From: Anaerolineales bacterium
Lineage (GTDB): Bacteria; Chloroflexota; Anaerolineae; Anaerolineales; Villigracilaceae
Direction of reading: 5' to 3'
DNA length: 64,000 bases
Assembly: GCA_016932715.1 (NCBI GenBank)
Contig: JAFGCG010000084.1
Coordinates: forward strand, 1 to 64,000
The notes under the pieces are model-generated. The model saw nothing but the letters and a program-made list of their open reading frames with translations, made no database searches and had not been told where the DNA came from. Within the stretch, counting starts at the first letter, position 1. Each line of letters begins with the position of its first letter. Both the position numbers and the translations under genes were made by a program. This document shows positions 53,570-62,545 of the stretch, piece by piece.

Positions 53570-54595
53570 TCACCAACTTAAATCCTTCTCATACTTCCAC
53601 TTAACCAACATCTCACCTGCGACCTCTTTGAAAGCAGATTTATCGCGCCCGGTGAAGAGTCTCTGCCAGTTGCCGGCGTGACCTTTCGGGAGGAAGGAGG
53701 CGATGTCTTCGTTGCGTTTTGCCTGCCATTCCTCGTCGGGGTTGGACGACATTTCGGCAGCGATGGTCTTTTCCAGCGATGGATCGGCCTGGACGCCAAG
53801 GAATAGCCAGAGTCTTTGCATTTCGTCGAAGGGATGCGCCAGCAAATCTTCATATCGCAGGCTGCAGTAATTTTCGCCGAACAACCTGCGGCCTTCCTCT
53901 TCGGTCTCCTGCAAATTCGTGACCCAGCCCTTCGCCACACGCCGAATGACCGCTTCGGTGAAGATCGAGCGCGTGCCATTCGTGAACTGAGTCTGATCCT
54001 TGCGTAATTCTGCGATGATGCGCTTGTCGTCCGCCTTCAGGAATTTGGACTCCTCCACCAGGTTGCGGAACCTCTCCGAGACCAGTACGTCGCGTCCATC
54101 GCGGACAATGTAGACCAGCTTCGCGTCTGGATAGACCGCGTGCAGGTCGCGCACCGCCTGCCCGTGGATCGTGGAGGAGGGACTCTTATCCCCGACGATG
54201 CGCTTGCCTTCCCTGGCTGCCTCGCGCTCCATGACGAAGTCCGCGGCGGCGCGCAGGACGAGCGGCGAGAGGTCGCGCCCCTGATTCCAGCGGTTGGATT
54301 TGCGCCCCAGCCACTCCTCCGCCTCGGGCGTATCCACCAGCGACTTGAGCAGCGGCTGGCGCGTGAAGAAATGTGCCTGATAGTTGCAGTGCACTTCCGG
54401 GTGCAAGCGGACGAGGCGCATGAGGAGCGTCGTCCCGGAACGGGCATGACCGAAGATGAAGAACTTCTCGCGCGGGAAGAACTGTTTGATCTCCGCCATT
54501 TCCTTCGCTGTGATGGAAGGAATCGGGTTGCGTTTTTTCTTTCTTGAATCGCCCTTGAGCAGGATGCGGGCAGCGGAACGAAAGCGGGAAAGCAT
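53570..54595 (-). CDS. Sulfotransferase (PAPS-dependent)
   Basis: A 341-residue sulfotransferase. The 5'-phosphosulfate loop is FIFGHARSGTTLLMRL and the 3'-phosphate motif is LVYIVRDGRDVLVSERF. It differs from the shorter enzyme at 39549-40403 and resembles the NodH/Stf0-like and heparan-type group. The start overlaps the stop of the HIT gene by one base, so the two are translated together. Likely acceptor: a sugar of the surface glycan. Confidence 0.9.
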   Translation of the reverse strand: MLSRFRSAARILLKGDSRKKKRNPIPSITAKEMAEIKQFFPREKFFIFGHARSGTTLLMRLVRLHPEVHCNYQAHFFTRQPLLKSLVDTPEAEEWLGRKSNRWNQGRDLSPLVLRAAADFVMEREAAREGKRIVGDKSPSSTIHGQAVRDLHAVYPDAKLVYIVRDGRDVLVSERFRNLVEESKFLKADDKRIIAELRKDQTQFTNGTRSIFTEAVIRRVAKGWVTNLQETEEEGRRLFGENYCSLRYEDLLAHPFDEMQRLWLFLGVQADPSLEKTIAAEMSSNPDEEWQAKRNEDIASFLPKGHAGNWQRLFTGRDKSAFKEVAGEMLVKWKYEKDLSW

Positions 54596-55056
54596 TAGCT
54601 GTGAGTCTCCGGATCGCTCAATCGTTTTTCGATTGCGTGAGCGATCTTATCCATCAATTCCTTGTCGCGCTCCGGGTCGAACTTTGGAGCCTTATTCATG
54701 TCACTGAACCAGATCGGTCTGCGGCGCTGCTCGTCCGGCTCATCGGCATAACGCGGGACGATGTGAGCGTGCAGGGCACGGTCGGTGTTCCCCAGGATTT
54801 CATAATTGACCAACGCCGCCTCGGTCACTTCCAGCAGCGCGTCGCCGATCATCGTCATATCCCGTAAAAACGCGACCCGGTCTTCGATAGGCAGGGCATT
54901 CAGGTCCGGCACGACCGGATCGTGCAGCAGGATGGAGTATCCACGTGTTATCTGCGCATCCCCCAGCACTGCCCAACCGGACGGCATGCGGCAGATCACC
55001 GTCGGATTCGTGCCTTGCTGTGCCATTTCAACCCGTTGATGAATTAATGTGGACAT
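54595..55056 (-). CDS. HIT-family protein with altered triad
   Basis: A 153-residue nucleotide hydrolase or transferase of the histidine triad superfamily. The motif reads ALHAHIVPR (residues 94-102): the position of the first triad His is Ala94, while the nucleophilic middle His96 and the third His98 are present. It is encoded between an EamA-type protein and a sulfotransferase in one operon. A role in clearing adenylated by-products of sulfate activation is possible but only inferred. Confidence 0.85.
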   Translation of the reverse strand: MSTLIHQRVEMAQQGTNPTVICRMPSGWAVLGDAQITRGYSILLHDPVVPDLNALPIEDRVAFLRDMTMIGDALLEVTEAALVNYEILGNTDRALHAHIVPRYADEPDEQRRRPIWFSDMNKAPKFDPERDKELMDKIAHAIEKRLSDPETHS

Positions 55057-55063
55057 TTGATCG

Positions 55064-55513
55064 TTACCTCTTCCAATTCAGCATGACCAGCCCCGCCAGG
55101 CAAACCAGGATCCCCAGAATATTGACCCAGGAGATTTTATCCTTGAAAAAGAAAATCGCCACCGGCACCAGGATCAGCGAGGCGACCACATTGACCAGCA
55201 CCGCAGCGATTCCCAGCTGCCAGCCGGCACGATAAGTGAGCAGGAAACCGAATTCGATGCCGACGATGGCAATCGCCAATCCAATGCTTGCCCAGTTCAG
55301 CTTTTTGAACTCCGCCGCGACACCGTTTGCAGCGGGAAAGAAAAAGAAACCCAGCAGGGTCACCACAAAGGCAACCGCGTACGTGACGAGCAGCGAAACC
55401 GTAAAGTTGACATTCGAGGGCGTGCTCTTGGCGGTAAAGTGATAGAGGGCGCTGGAGGCAATTGCCAGCGTGATGGAAAAATAGAACAGGAACATATTGC
55501 GTTTTCCGATCAT
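55064..55513 (-). CDS. Single-EamA-domain membrane protein
   Basis: A 149-residue protein with five membrane segments, half the size of a normal EamA/DMT transporter. The last segment pair (LVPVAIFFFKDKISWVNILG, ILVCLAGLVML) is the conserved EamA end. It would need to dimerise. Half-size EamA proteins in glycan loci (ArnE/ArnF-like) flip lipid-linked sugars, so this may do the same. It is seven bases before the HIT gene. Confidence 0.82.
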   Translation of the reverse strand: MIGKRNMFLFYFSITLAIASSALYHFTAKSTPSNVNFTVSLLVTYAVAFVVTLLGFFFFPAANGVAAEFKKLNWASIGLAIAIVGIEFGFLLTYRAGWQLGIAAVLVNVVASLILVPVAIFFFKDKISWVNILGILVCLAGLVMLNWKR

Positions 55514-55580
55514 AATATCAAGCTGCCGCTGCCAGTGGAACCGGGATGGGCTTCCTCAAACTTTAGATGTCCGAATATTA

Positions 55581-56177
55581 TCAATCAAAGCCGATTGAGT
55601 TATTGTTGATCGTGAGTCCGCGTGTCTGAGTGGTATCGGTTAAACATATATAGTTCACTCTTGGCGTGGACGGTTTGGGACCATTTTGATATCCGGCTGC
55701 CCAATAACAACCGGACAGGATTGTTATAACCTCAGATCCTTTGTGACCTACGCTAAAAGCCCAGGTAAAGCATTCTCCCTGGTCGTTTGGTTCGTACATT
55801 CCCATGGAAAGGTTCACAGGACCGTCTGATTTGTTGACTAATTTAATTTGCACCGTGGTTCCCAGGAGCTTTGCAGGAGGCGGCTGGTAGCAATCAGGGG
55901 TAGGGCTTGCATTGGGATTGGTTATCGGCGCGAGGATCGGAGTTTCCAGAGCGACGGTTGGCAATATTGCCAGCGTTGCCGCCTCTGTGGTGGGTGTGGG
56001 AGGAACGGGGGTATCCGTCGGGATCGCGGACTGAGTCAAGGCAATCTCGGTCATTGCAAGTGCGACGGCTGTGTTGTGCACATCCGTCATACTTAAGCCG
56101 GGCGCAGACTTCGGACCACAGGCAGTCAGCGCCATGACGACAAACAACGAAACAACAAGCAGAAATCTTTTTTTCAT
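55581..56177 (-). CDS. Lipoprotein of unknown function
   Basis: Start at 56177 (GGAGA before the ATG). 198 residues with lipobox MALTAC, a Thr/Pro linker (PTDTPVPPTPTTE) and a beta-rich end domain with TVQIKLVNKSDGPVNLSM and several cysteines. I do not recognise the family. A repeat element lies directly upstream. Confidence 0.75.
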   Translation of the reverse strand: MKKRFLLVVSLFVVMALTACGPKSAPGLSMTDVHNTAVALAMTEIALTQSAIPTDTPVPPTPTTEAATLAILPTVALETPILAPITNPNASPTPDCYQPPPAKLLGTTVQIKLVNKSDGPVNLSMGMYEPNDQGECFTWAFSVGHKGSEVITILSGCYWAAGYQNGPKPSTPRVNYICLTDTTQTRGLTINNNSIGFD

Positions 56178-56218
56178 TTTTTCTCCGTTAATAGTTACTT
56201 TTGCCAAAAAGGGTTTTG

Positions 56219-56278
56219 AACCGCGAAGCGCGCGAAGATCGCCAAGCGTTTTTTCTTTTCTTCGCGCTCTTAGCGGTT
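56219..56278. repeat. 60-base element with AACCGCGAAG-type ends
   Basis: AACCGCGAAG at 56219-56228 and CTTAGCGGTT at 56269-56278, inverted with one mismatch. The right end overlaps the last codons and the stop of the gene at 56270. Confidence 0.75.
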
Positions 56279-57769
56279 CGAATTTTCCAGGATCTTCAGA
56301 ATATACTCTGCCGTTCGCTTGCCGGAGGTCGCATCAGTGAAGGTGATTTCCTCTTCGATGAACTTCCTGCGTTCTGCTGCGTCGAGCGAGGGATTCTTGA
56401 GATAAAGGTTGATCACCTCGCAAAGTTCTTTTTCGCTGCCTGCGATGCGTCCCGCCTTCGCCTCGCGGAAGCGTTGGTGTGTGGGCCAATTGCCGATCTT
56501 CTTCAGCGAGAGCGAATATTTCTTTGGCTTGTTCCAGCCGCCCGGGACATCGATCACCGCGGCGACGATCGGCGTGTCGTGAACGGCGGTCTCGACGACC
56601 ATCGTGGAGTAGACCGTCACCAGCACATCCGAATGCGCCATCATGGAGGATTTCTCATCCATGTCTTCGCCGCCGTAGTAGCCAAGTGAGCCGCCCAACG
56701 CCACGGGCTTGACGACATGCACGTTGGGATACTGCTTTTCGAGGGCAAAAATCCGTTCGCGTTCCTCGGCGAAGATCTTGGGCTTATCCTGAAAATGGCT
56801 TGGGTGCAGGCGGATCAACAGCTGGGAAGGTTCAGCCAGCGCATCGGAGGAAACCAATTTCGCCAGTGCTTCCACGTTGGGATAGTTGGGGGCAAAGTGC
56901 ACAAACGAGCAGGCATAGGAAATCAACTTATAGTTGTGGTCGAGACCATACAGCTTGAAATAATCTTCCTTCGATAACAACCACTCTTTGCGAAAATATC
57001 CGTCATATGACGGAATACCGCCGATGTGCACGCGCTCAGGGTCCCAATCGGAACCGTAGATCAACTCATCCTTTTGCAGCTGAGACCAGCAGGTGGCGTA
57101 ATCCATCGAGGCGCCAGGAATGGAGTAACTGGACGGGTTGTCCCAACCGACGATCGCCGCCATGGTCGGGACGTTGTGCAGAGTCGCTTCACGGAGCAGA
57201 TAACGGTCGAGGCGCCAGCCGGCCGTCGAAGCGATGACAAGATCGGGCTGGTGCGAGGCGAATAGATCGGCATACAGGTTCGGGCGCGGGATGAAGCGAT
57301 TCTGCATCCGCACCAAAAATTTGCGGGCGAAGGCAAACGTCCGCAAAACGAGGATCGCCAGGGCCGCGGGAATCCAGATCCCCAGACGGAACTTCCACGA
57401 GTTCTCGACCCAGACTTCCCAGATGTGGCTGTCCATGGCTTCGGTGTTGATGCGCCACGAACCGCCGACACGCCGCAGGTAAACGAGCAGCCATTGCAGG
57501 CGCGGCTGGAACGTAGTGGCGAATTTATTCGCCTCCTTGAGGCGCAAACCTTCGAAGATAAGCCGCTTCGCCTGCGGGTCTCGAACGTCACTCGACCCTC
57601 CGCTCAGCGCGAGATCTCCAAATCGCTGCGCAATGCGATCCTTGGTTTCGTCGTCGGTGAGGATGACGACTTCCACGCCCGCCTCGAGCAGAGTCGGGAC
57701 GACGTCGCTTTGCAGGAAACAGATGATTGCCATGCCGTGGTCAGCGGAGATGAAGACTTTTTTGGACAT
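56270..57769 (-). CDS. GT-B-type glycosyl- or glycerophosphotransferase-like protein
   Basis: A 499-residue soluble protein, start at 57769 because the fold starts with KKVFISADHGMAIICFLQSD. The C-terminal half has LLIRLHPSHFQDKPKIF, HSDVLVTVYSTMVVETAVHDTPIVAAV and a Gly-rich segment, the pattern of GT-B proteins related to CDP-glycerol glycerophosphotransferases. Residues about 51-60 (ALSGGSSDVR) come from a CGCGCTGAGCGGAG repeat, read in a frame that avoids the stop. The last codons SNR and the stop come from the next repeat. Confidence 0.75.
   Translation of the reverse strand: MSKKVFISADHGMAIICFLQSDVVPTLLEAGVEVVILTDDETKDRIAQRFGDLALSGGSSDVRDPQAKRLIFEGLRLKEANKFATTFQPRLQWLLVYLRRVGGSWRINTEAMDSHIWEVWVENSWKFRLGIWIPAALAILVLRTFAFARKFLVRMQNRFIPRPNLYADLFASHQPDLVIASTAGWRLDRYLLREATLHNVPTMAAIVGWDNPSSYSIPGASMDYATCWSQLQKDELIYGSDWDPERVHIGGIPSYDGYFRKEWLLSKEDYFKLYGLDHNYKLISYACSFVHFAPNYPNVEALAKLVSSDALAEPSQLLIRLHPSHFQDKPKIFAEERERIFALEKQYPNVHVVKPVALGGSLGYYGGEDMDEKSSMMAHSDVLVTVYSTMVVETAVHDTPIVAAVIDVPGGWNKPKKYSLSLKKIGNWPTHQRFREAKAGRIAGSEKELCEVINLYLKNPSLDAAERRKFIEEEITFTDATSGKRTAEYILKILENSNR
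57590..57616. repeat. CGCGCTGAGCGGAG element end inside a coding gene
   Basis: CCTCCGCTCAGCGCGAG on the plus strand matches the terminal repeat of the elements at 19244-19383 and 63323-63431. Only one end is present. Confidence 0.7.
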
Positions 57770-57781
57770 GATACCTTGTCG

Positions 57782-57865
57782 AACCGCCAAGCCCTGCACT
57801 GAGCCTGTCGAAGTGACGCGAAGAACGCTAAGGGTTTCTTTACGAGCTTCGCGCTCTTTGCGGTT
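57782..57865. repeat. 84-base element with AACCGCCAAG / CTTTGCGGTT ends
   Basis: Inverted ends with one mismatch, 57782-57791 and 57856-57865, plus a nested GCACTGAGCCTGTCGAAG. It fills the gap between the GT2 stop and the GT-B start. Confidence 0.75.
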
Positions 57866-57870
57866 AAAAA

Positions 57871-58818
57871 TTAAGAATAATACCAATTAAAAATTTTGTT
57901 ATACACCGCTAGTAACATCTTCTTAATTGGTCCCAGCTCCAACACACGCCGCGCCAAACCTTCTTTCTTCTTTCCTCTTTCTTTCCCTAACTCCCCACGT
58001 AGATACCCAAGTGTATTGGACATATTCATTGCCAGCGGATCGGAGACCATCAGGCGCAAGAGTCCTGCGTCGTTCATGCGCTTATCCAACTGGCGGACCT
58101 GGCCCATCGGCTTGTCCATGTCGAAGGGCAGGAACTGCTGGAGCGTGGACTTGTACGCCGTGAACTGCCAGTGCGAGGCGCCAGCCATGGCAGTCACGCC
58201 TTTGTAGATTATTTTCCAATCGCTGGTCTCTGCATACACTTTTTTGTTCTCTTCTTCCGTCTGCCCCAGCGAGAGATTGAATTCCAGGAAGCGTTCCCAG
58301 GGGATGAATTGCCCTTCTTCGAGTTTGGCGTTCGCGCGCGCCCAGCTGAGCGTGGTTTCGAAAAACTCAGGCGGCGTGCGGAAGGGCCGCGCGGTCACCA
58401 TGCCGACGTTCGGGAAGGTTTCGAGAATTTCCACCGAGCGCGAAAGCCAGCCTGGGGAGAATAAGACGTCGCTGTCGGTGTAGGCAATGATCTCGCCGGG
58501 CGCGCCCGCCAGCATGACGTTCCATGCGCCGCCCTTGCCCATGTTCTTTTCACAGAGGATCAAATACTGGATTCGCCCCTCTTCCTTTTCCCGGATAAGG
58601 TAGTCGCGCACTTCCGGGCAGGAGCCGTTGTCGAAGACCATCAGGTCGAACGGCAAGCCCGCATCCTTGCGCATGGATTCCAGGCATACTTTCAAGACAT
58701 CGAGCGTCTCGGTATAGAAACCACTCAGGAACGGGATGTAGTTCAGCAACGCGGCAGTGATCCGCTCCGGGCAGGCTACCTCTTTGACGAACTTGGCAGG
58801 GTTTTGGCCTTTTCTCAT
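57871..58818 (-). CDS. GT2-family glycosyltransferase
   Basis: A 315-residue GT-A enzyme. The nucleotide-binding part has FDLMVFDNGSCPEVRDYL, and YTDSDVLFSPGWLSRSVEI holds the DxD metal site. EKNMGKGGAWNVML is the typical segment between them. The C-terminus is basic and ends with KKMLLAVYNKIFNWYYS, which may bind the membrane. No ribosome binding site precedes the ATG; a repeat abuts it instead. Confidence 0.88.
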   Translation of the reverse strand: MRKGQNPAKFVKEVACPERITAALLNYIPFLSGFYTETLDVLKVCLESMRKDAGLPFDLMVFDNGSCPEVRDYLIREKEEGRIQYLILCEKNMGKGGAWNVMLAGAPGEIIAYTDSDVLFSPGWLSRSVEILETFPNVGMVTARPFRTPPEFFETTLSWARANAKLEEGQFIPWERFLEFNLSLGQTEEENKKVYAETSDWKIIYKGVTAMAGASHWQFTAYKSTLQQFLPFDMDKPMGQVRQLDKRMNDAGLLRLMVSDPLAMNMSNTLGYLRGELGKERGKKKEGLARRVLELGPIKKMLLAVYNKIFNWYYS

Positions 58819-58825
58819 GTGGGTG

Positions 58826-58960
58826 TCAGGTTCCAGGTGTGAGGTGTCAGGTGTCAGGTTCCAAGTTTCAGGTCTGGGAATCGGGATTCGTTATTCGGGA
58901 GTCGAGCACGATTTCCGACTCCCGATTTCCGACTCCCGATTCCCGATCATCGATTTCCAA
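58826..58960. repeat. Two adjacent repeat families, GGTGTCAGGTTCC and GGGAATCGGGA
   Basis: GGTGTCAGGT-type tandem units (58826-58874) are followed by GGGAATCGGGATTCG and its inverted ACTCCCGATTCCCGA (58875-58960). The second family also occurs at 17447-17476. It supplies the stop of the gene at 58947. Confidence 0.7.
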
Positions 58961-59861
58961 ATCTCTTTTTGATCCGCTTCTTCCATCGTTTCGGTCTGGC
59001 GACATTTTCGATCATATCTTCTGGCAGGAAGAAAAAGAGGGCACGCAGGAACAATTCCACGCGGCGCAGGAAGCGCAGAGACGACATCTTCGGGCGAACA
59101 AGTTTACCACCTGCGGCAAGCTGGTGCGTCGCATCCAAAACCGTGTAGCGGATATTTGCCTGCCCGCCCGCCAGACGGATGTTTTCATTCGTGTCAGGAT
59201 GTTCGTAATGTGGTTTCCCGCCGGGCAGGTGACTGTAATCGTGGTTTTGATGGATAACCATGACCGAGGGCGTGCAGTCGATCACGGGCCATTTTTCCAG
59301 GCGGGCTTTGTAGATCATCCAGTTGTCCCAGCCAGCGCGACCGATCGTGAAATCAGGGATGTCGGCGTAGCAGGATTTGGGGAAGAGGAAATAGTCGCTG
59401 CCCGCGGGACGATGGAGCGAGCCCTGACGATGGACGATGGACGATAGACGATTTTGCCAACCCTCGGTGAATTCGATGGGCTGAGTGACATCCAGATCCC
59501 AGCGCTGGCTGAGCAAAACGAATTCGTCTTTCCGTCCGAACACTCGCTTCGCCGCCTCGACGAAATCGGGCATCACGAGCATGTCCGCGTTGATGATGCA
59601 GAGCAGGTCGCTGTTGCTATTTTCGCGCGCCAGCTGAAACATGGATGAGATCAGCGGCGTGCCATTCTCATTGCACTTTACATTGGGAATGTGCTTCACG
59701 CCAAGCTCGCGCGCCGCTTCGGCGAGACCCGTCTCTTCGCCGAGCAAAATGACTTCCACATCGGGAAGCAGAGTCCAGGATTTGAGCGCGTTGCGCTGGA
59801 TCATCGCAATGTGCGGATCGGTGAAAGGTTTGGGGGCGGAGAAGAGAGTGATCAGGGGCAT
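58947..59861 (-). CDS. Glycosyltransferase-like protein
   Basis: A 304-residue protein. MPLITLFSAPKPFTDPHIAM, VILLGEETGLAEAA, CIINADMLVMPDF (a DxD-like NAD) and GWDNWMIYKA fit a GT-A type enzyme of a family often placed next to GT2 genes. The C-terminus is basic. Residues 136-145 (RLSSIVHRQG) are encoded by a GACGATGGACGATGGACGAT repeat. The last residues and the stop come from the GGGAATCGGGA repeat. A repeat also precedes the start. Confidence 0.75.
   Translation of the reverse strand: MPLITLFSAPKPFTDPHIAMIQRNALKSWTLLPDVEVILLGEETGLAEAARELGVKHIPNVKCNENGTPLISSMFQLARENSNSDLLCIINADMLVMPDFVEAAKRVFGRKDEFVLLSQRWDLDVTQPIEFTEGWQNRLSSIVHRQGSLHRPAGSDYFLFPKSCYADIPDFTIGRAGWDNWMIYKARLEKWPVIDCTPSVMVIHQNHDYSHLPGGKPHYEHPDTNENIRLAGGQANIRYTVLDATHQLAAGGKLVRPKMSSLRFLRRVELFLRALFFFLPEDMIENVARPKRWKKRIKKRFGNR
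59426..59452. repeat. GACGATGGACGAT repeat inside a coding gene
   Basis: Three and a half units of GACGATG/GACGATA. The host reading frame is kept. Confidence 0.75.
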
Positions 59862-59897
59862 CAGTATTCAGTAAGTCAGTGTTCAGTGGTCAGTGGC
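59860..59897. repeat. TTCAGTGGTCAGTGG-type repeat between genes
   Basis: TCAGTATTCAGTAAGTCAGT and GTTCAGTGGTCAGTGG. On the minus strand it contributes the ATDH end and TGA stop of the upstream gene (stop at 59883). It is related to 60133-60159. Confidence 0.7.
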
Positions 59898-60698
59898 TCT
59901 TCTGTCAATATCTTTCAAAGTTTTGTGTTGCACGCCGGCGTTGATCTTCATCAACTGAGGCTCATCGTGCACCAAATCGAGCACTTCCTTCCAGGTGAAG
60001 TCGTCGCGTCCATCGAAACGATGGTAGACCTGGCGGATGAATTCCAGGTCTTCGGGAGTATCCACTGTCCAGCGGTAGTCGCCAAAGTCGGTGGTGTGAT
60101 GCAGCAGAGCGACGCGAAAGCCGCGCGGAGAGATACCAGTTTGCAGTGATCTGTTTTCAGTGATCAGTTCTACGCCTTCGTAGAAATACGGCATGGCATG
60201 CTCGCGCTGCTGTGGTTCCTTAGCCACCTTCCATGCCTTCTCCAAATTTTTGAACGTGCAGGCTTCCACGTCCAAGCCAATGGGATAGGTCCGGTGCCAG
60301 GGAAGCGGGAGACGATTGCAGACGAAGTCATACTCGTCATCGAGCAGGGTGTTGACGACATCGTCGATCAACGCCGGATCGATGACCGGGCAATCGGCGG
60401 TGACGCGGACAACCACATTCGCTTTGGCTTGTTTGGCGGCCTGGTAGTAACGATCGAGCACGTCGTAGAGGCTGCCGCGCGTGAACGGGATGCCGCTGAA
60501 GTCGCAGTATTCAGCGACGGGGTCGTCGGAGGGATCGGTCGTCGTGGCGAAGATCGTTTCGGCAACGGTGGCCGCTCGCGAGGTCCGAAGAAAGACGCGC
60601 CCCAGCATGGGCTGACCCGCGATGTCTGCCAGGATCTTTCCCGGCAGGCGGGAGGAGGACATGCGTCCCTGAATGATGGCAACAACGCGTGGTTTCAT
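59883..60698 (-). CDS. spsF: SpsF-type cytidylyltransferase family protein
   Basis: A 271-residue nucleotidyltransferase related to acylneuraminate cytidylyltransferase, in the SpsF branch: AIIQGRMSSSRLPGKILADI, GRVFLRTSRA, FTRGSLYDVLDRYYQAA, VVVRVTADCPVIDP, RTYPIGLDVE and TVDTPEDLEFI. It activates a sugar acid or related sugar with CTP or similar. Residues about 176-191 (VELITENRSLQTGI) overlap a TTCAGTGATCAG repeat inserted in frame. Its start overlaps the stop of the DUF4910 gene (ATGA). Confidence 0.88.
   Translation of the reverse strand: MKPRVVAIIQGRMSSSRLPGKILADIAGQPMLGRVFLRTSRAATVAETIFATTTDPSDDPVAEYCDFSGIPFTRGSLYDVLDRYYQAAKQAKANVVVRVTADCPVIDPALIDDVVNTLLDDEYDFVCNRLPLPWHRTYPIGLDVEACTFKNLEKAWKVAKEPQQREHAMPYFYEGVELITENRSLQTGISPRGFRVALLHHTTDFGDYRWTVDTPEDLEFIRQVYHRFDGRDDFTWKEVLDLVHDEPQLMKINAGVQHKTLKDIDRRATDH
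60133..60159. repeat. TTCAGTGATCAG repeat inside the spsF-like gene
   Basis: GCAGTGATCTGTTTTCAGTG followed by ATCAGTT, two and a half units. The host frame is kept. Confidence 0.75.
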
Positions 60699-62020
60699 GA
60701 AGCTTGCGCCTCTGAGGGGATCGGCAAGGGAGTCACGAATCCCTTTGCCCGGAATTTTTCAACATACTCTCGCACAACCCAATAATCAAGCCCGACCTGT
60801 TCGGCGATGTCGAAGATCGAATGCTGACCTTCGAAGCGCATCATGATCTTTTCGATCGCTCGGTTGAGCGCCCAGTTCTCGCGCCAGTCCACCCAGAGAC
60901 CGTATCCGCTGAGAAAGACCGGACCGCGGAAGGTCCGCCTCGGGATGTAGTTGCTGGCATAGATGCGGATGATCCGCTCGGCAACGTCCGCAGCCTCGAG
61001 CAGCATGTCCTCGTGGATGATGTCGAGATTGTCGTCGGTGGTGTGATACTCGTCGTAAGGAGCGCGGTTGAGCGAGATGCACGGCACGTTGACGCCGGGT
61101 CCGTTGACCACGCGCTCATCGTTGGCGGGCGCGGCAGCGAAGTCGCGTTCGTCATGATCGGCCTCGCGCAAAACATAATTCGTGATGCGGTCAAGAAGGT
61201 GATCGTGCTGGCGGGTGTGATGCCAGGCGATCCTGTTCTGATTGCCCGTCATCTCCAGGAAGATGCCGCCGCGCAGGTTCGGGATGAGTGACTCGTTGTG
61301 GGCGAGCCAGGCGATCGTGCCGATGGTCTCGGGCCCGAACCAAAAGCGGACGCTCATCGACCCAGCCGGTAGCGGGTTCTCGACGAGGCGCCGCGCCAAC
61401 CCGAGCGCGCTGACCACGCCCGCGCCGTCGTCATTGGCTTGCATCGGATGGCAGGTGTGCGCCTGTACAAGGAATTCACCCGCTGCGGGATTCGCTCCAC
61501 CTTCGGGATGAATGACCGCGCTGGCGACCTTGAATCCCAACTGCGGGTCAGCGATAAATTCCGATTTGATGACCGCGTGATATTTCTTATCGCGCGGAAG
61601 TTTGTCAAAGGTGTTCTTCGATAAACAGAACCCCCAATCGCGTTCGTAATATTTGAAAATCCACGGGATGGCATGCGGGCGTTTCTCATTGAAATACAAA
61701 TGCGGCTGGAGTTCTTCGAAGCCCAGGATTTTATCAATCGGCAAAGAATATGAAACGATGTGAAGCGGATTATCCTTGAAATCCACTACTCGCTCGCCGC
61801 CTTCAATTTCCAAATACGCCTCATGGAGGACGTACCGCTCCGGCACTTTCCACGTCCAGACGGGAGTCAGCGGCGCGTACGTCTCGATGGTGTAGTTCGC
61901 TGAGTCAGGCATGTACGAACCGACGATCTCCAGGGTTTTGTCCTGATCGTCGGAGGCGAGGGCGCGGTGTAGAGGCAGGAATTCTGCGAGGATGGATTTG
62001 AGGGAGGAGTAGGGTTTCAT
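60695..62020 (-). CDS. DUF4910 protein, predicted aminopeptidase-like
   Basis: A 441-residue soluble protein. The central part has LVQAHTCHPMQANDDGAGVV (zinc-ligand block as in M28-like peptidases), WFGPETIGTIAWLAHN and LEMTGNQNRIAWHHTRQHD; a C-terminal winged helix follows (about 380-435). DUF4910 genes are often in nonulosonate and flagellin-glycan loci, but the reaction is not established. Amide cleavage or sugar modification are both possible. Start at 62020, since the longer frame overlaps the next gene. Confidence 0.82.
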   Translation of the reverse strand: MKPYSSLKSILAEFLPLHRALASDDQDKTLEIVGSYMPDSANYTIETYAPLTPVWTWKVPERYVLHEAYLEIEGGERVVDFKDNPLHIVSYSLPIDKILGFEELQPHLYFNEKRPHAIPWIFKYYERDWGFCLSKNTFDKLPRDKKYHAVIKSEFIADPQLGFKVASAVIHPEGGANPAAGEFLVQAHTCHPMQANDDGAGVVSALGLARRLVENPLPAGSMSVRFWFGPETIGTIAWLAHNESLIPNLRGGIFLEMTGNQNRIAWHHTRQHDHLLDRITNYVLREADHDERDFAAAPANDERVVNGPGVNVPCISLNRAPYDEYHTTDDNLDIIHEDMLLEAADVAERIIRIYASNYIPRRTFRGPVFLSGYGLWVDWRENWALNRAIEKIMMRFEGQHSIFDIAEQVGLDYWVVREYVEKFRAKGFVTPLPIPSEAQAS

Positions 62021-62046
62021 AAAAGTTATTTCATGCAGTTGTTTTT

Positions 62047-62457
62047 CTAAGAAGGAATAGTTTTCAGAATTACACACATTCCCGCAAGTATCCGAATTTT
62101 GAAAGTAGGCTTTTGAAGCATGAAAAGAATATATTGTTGTGCAAAAGCATCCATCATATTTTCGTCGATTTTCAAGAAACCTTCTCGAAGCAATGATTTC
62201 CGTTCATTGATATCGCTCAATTCAAAGTCTATACCATCCCAACTAGTAGGTCCTTGAAAGTACCAGACGCCCTCAAATCCCATATAAAAAGCGACTTCAG
62301 GATCATCTAATTGTTTATGTCCTGCTATAACCAAAACACGATGACCTTGTGAGTAACTATAAATAACTGAGTGATACAAAGATGGATCACCTATATCGAA
62401 ATCAAGTTGATTATGAACTCGTGGTTGCTGAGGCTGCCAGATAGAGTTTGGATTCAT
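62047..62457 (-). CDS. Unknown AT-rich gene
   Basis: A 136-residue protein without signal or membrane segments. I do not recognise it. VIYSYSQGHRVLVIAGHKQL and YMGFEGVWYFQGPTSWDGID suggest a small alpha/beta domain. It is clearly more AT-rich than its neighbours, which suggests it arrived by transfer. It lies between the DUF4910 gene and a palindrome plus heptamer array. Confidence 0.6.
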   Translation of the reverse strand: MNPNSIWQPQQPRVHNQLDFDIGDPSLYHSVIYSYSQGHRVLVIAGHKQLDDPEVAFYMGFEGVWYFQGPTSWDGIDFELSDINERKSLLREGFLKIDENMMDAFAQQYILFMLQKPTFKIRILAGMCVILKTIPS

Positions 62458-62462
62458 AGGTT

Positions 62463-62545
62463 CTCCCTCACCCGTCCTTCGGACACCCTCTCCCGCAGGG
62501 AGAGGGGTACGGGCGCGGCGACTATTCTCTACTCACTACTCTCTA
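62463..62545. repeat. Palindrome and TACTCTC heptamer array
   Basis: CCCTCTCCC (about 62490-62498) pairs with GGGAGAGGG, flanked by CCCTCACC and GTACGGG (62463-62512). Seven-base units TATTCTC, TACTCAC, TACTCTC and TATTCAT follow (62523-62545). Confidence 0.7.
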
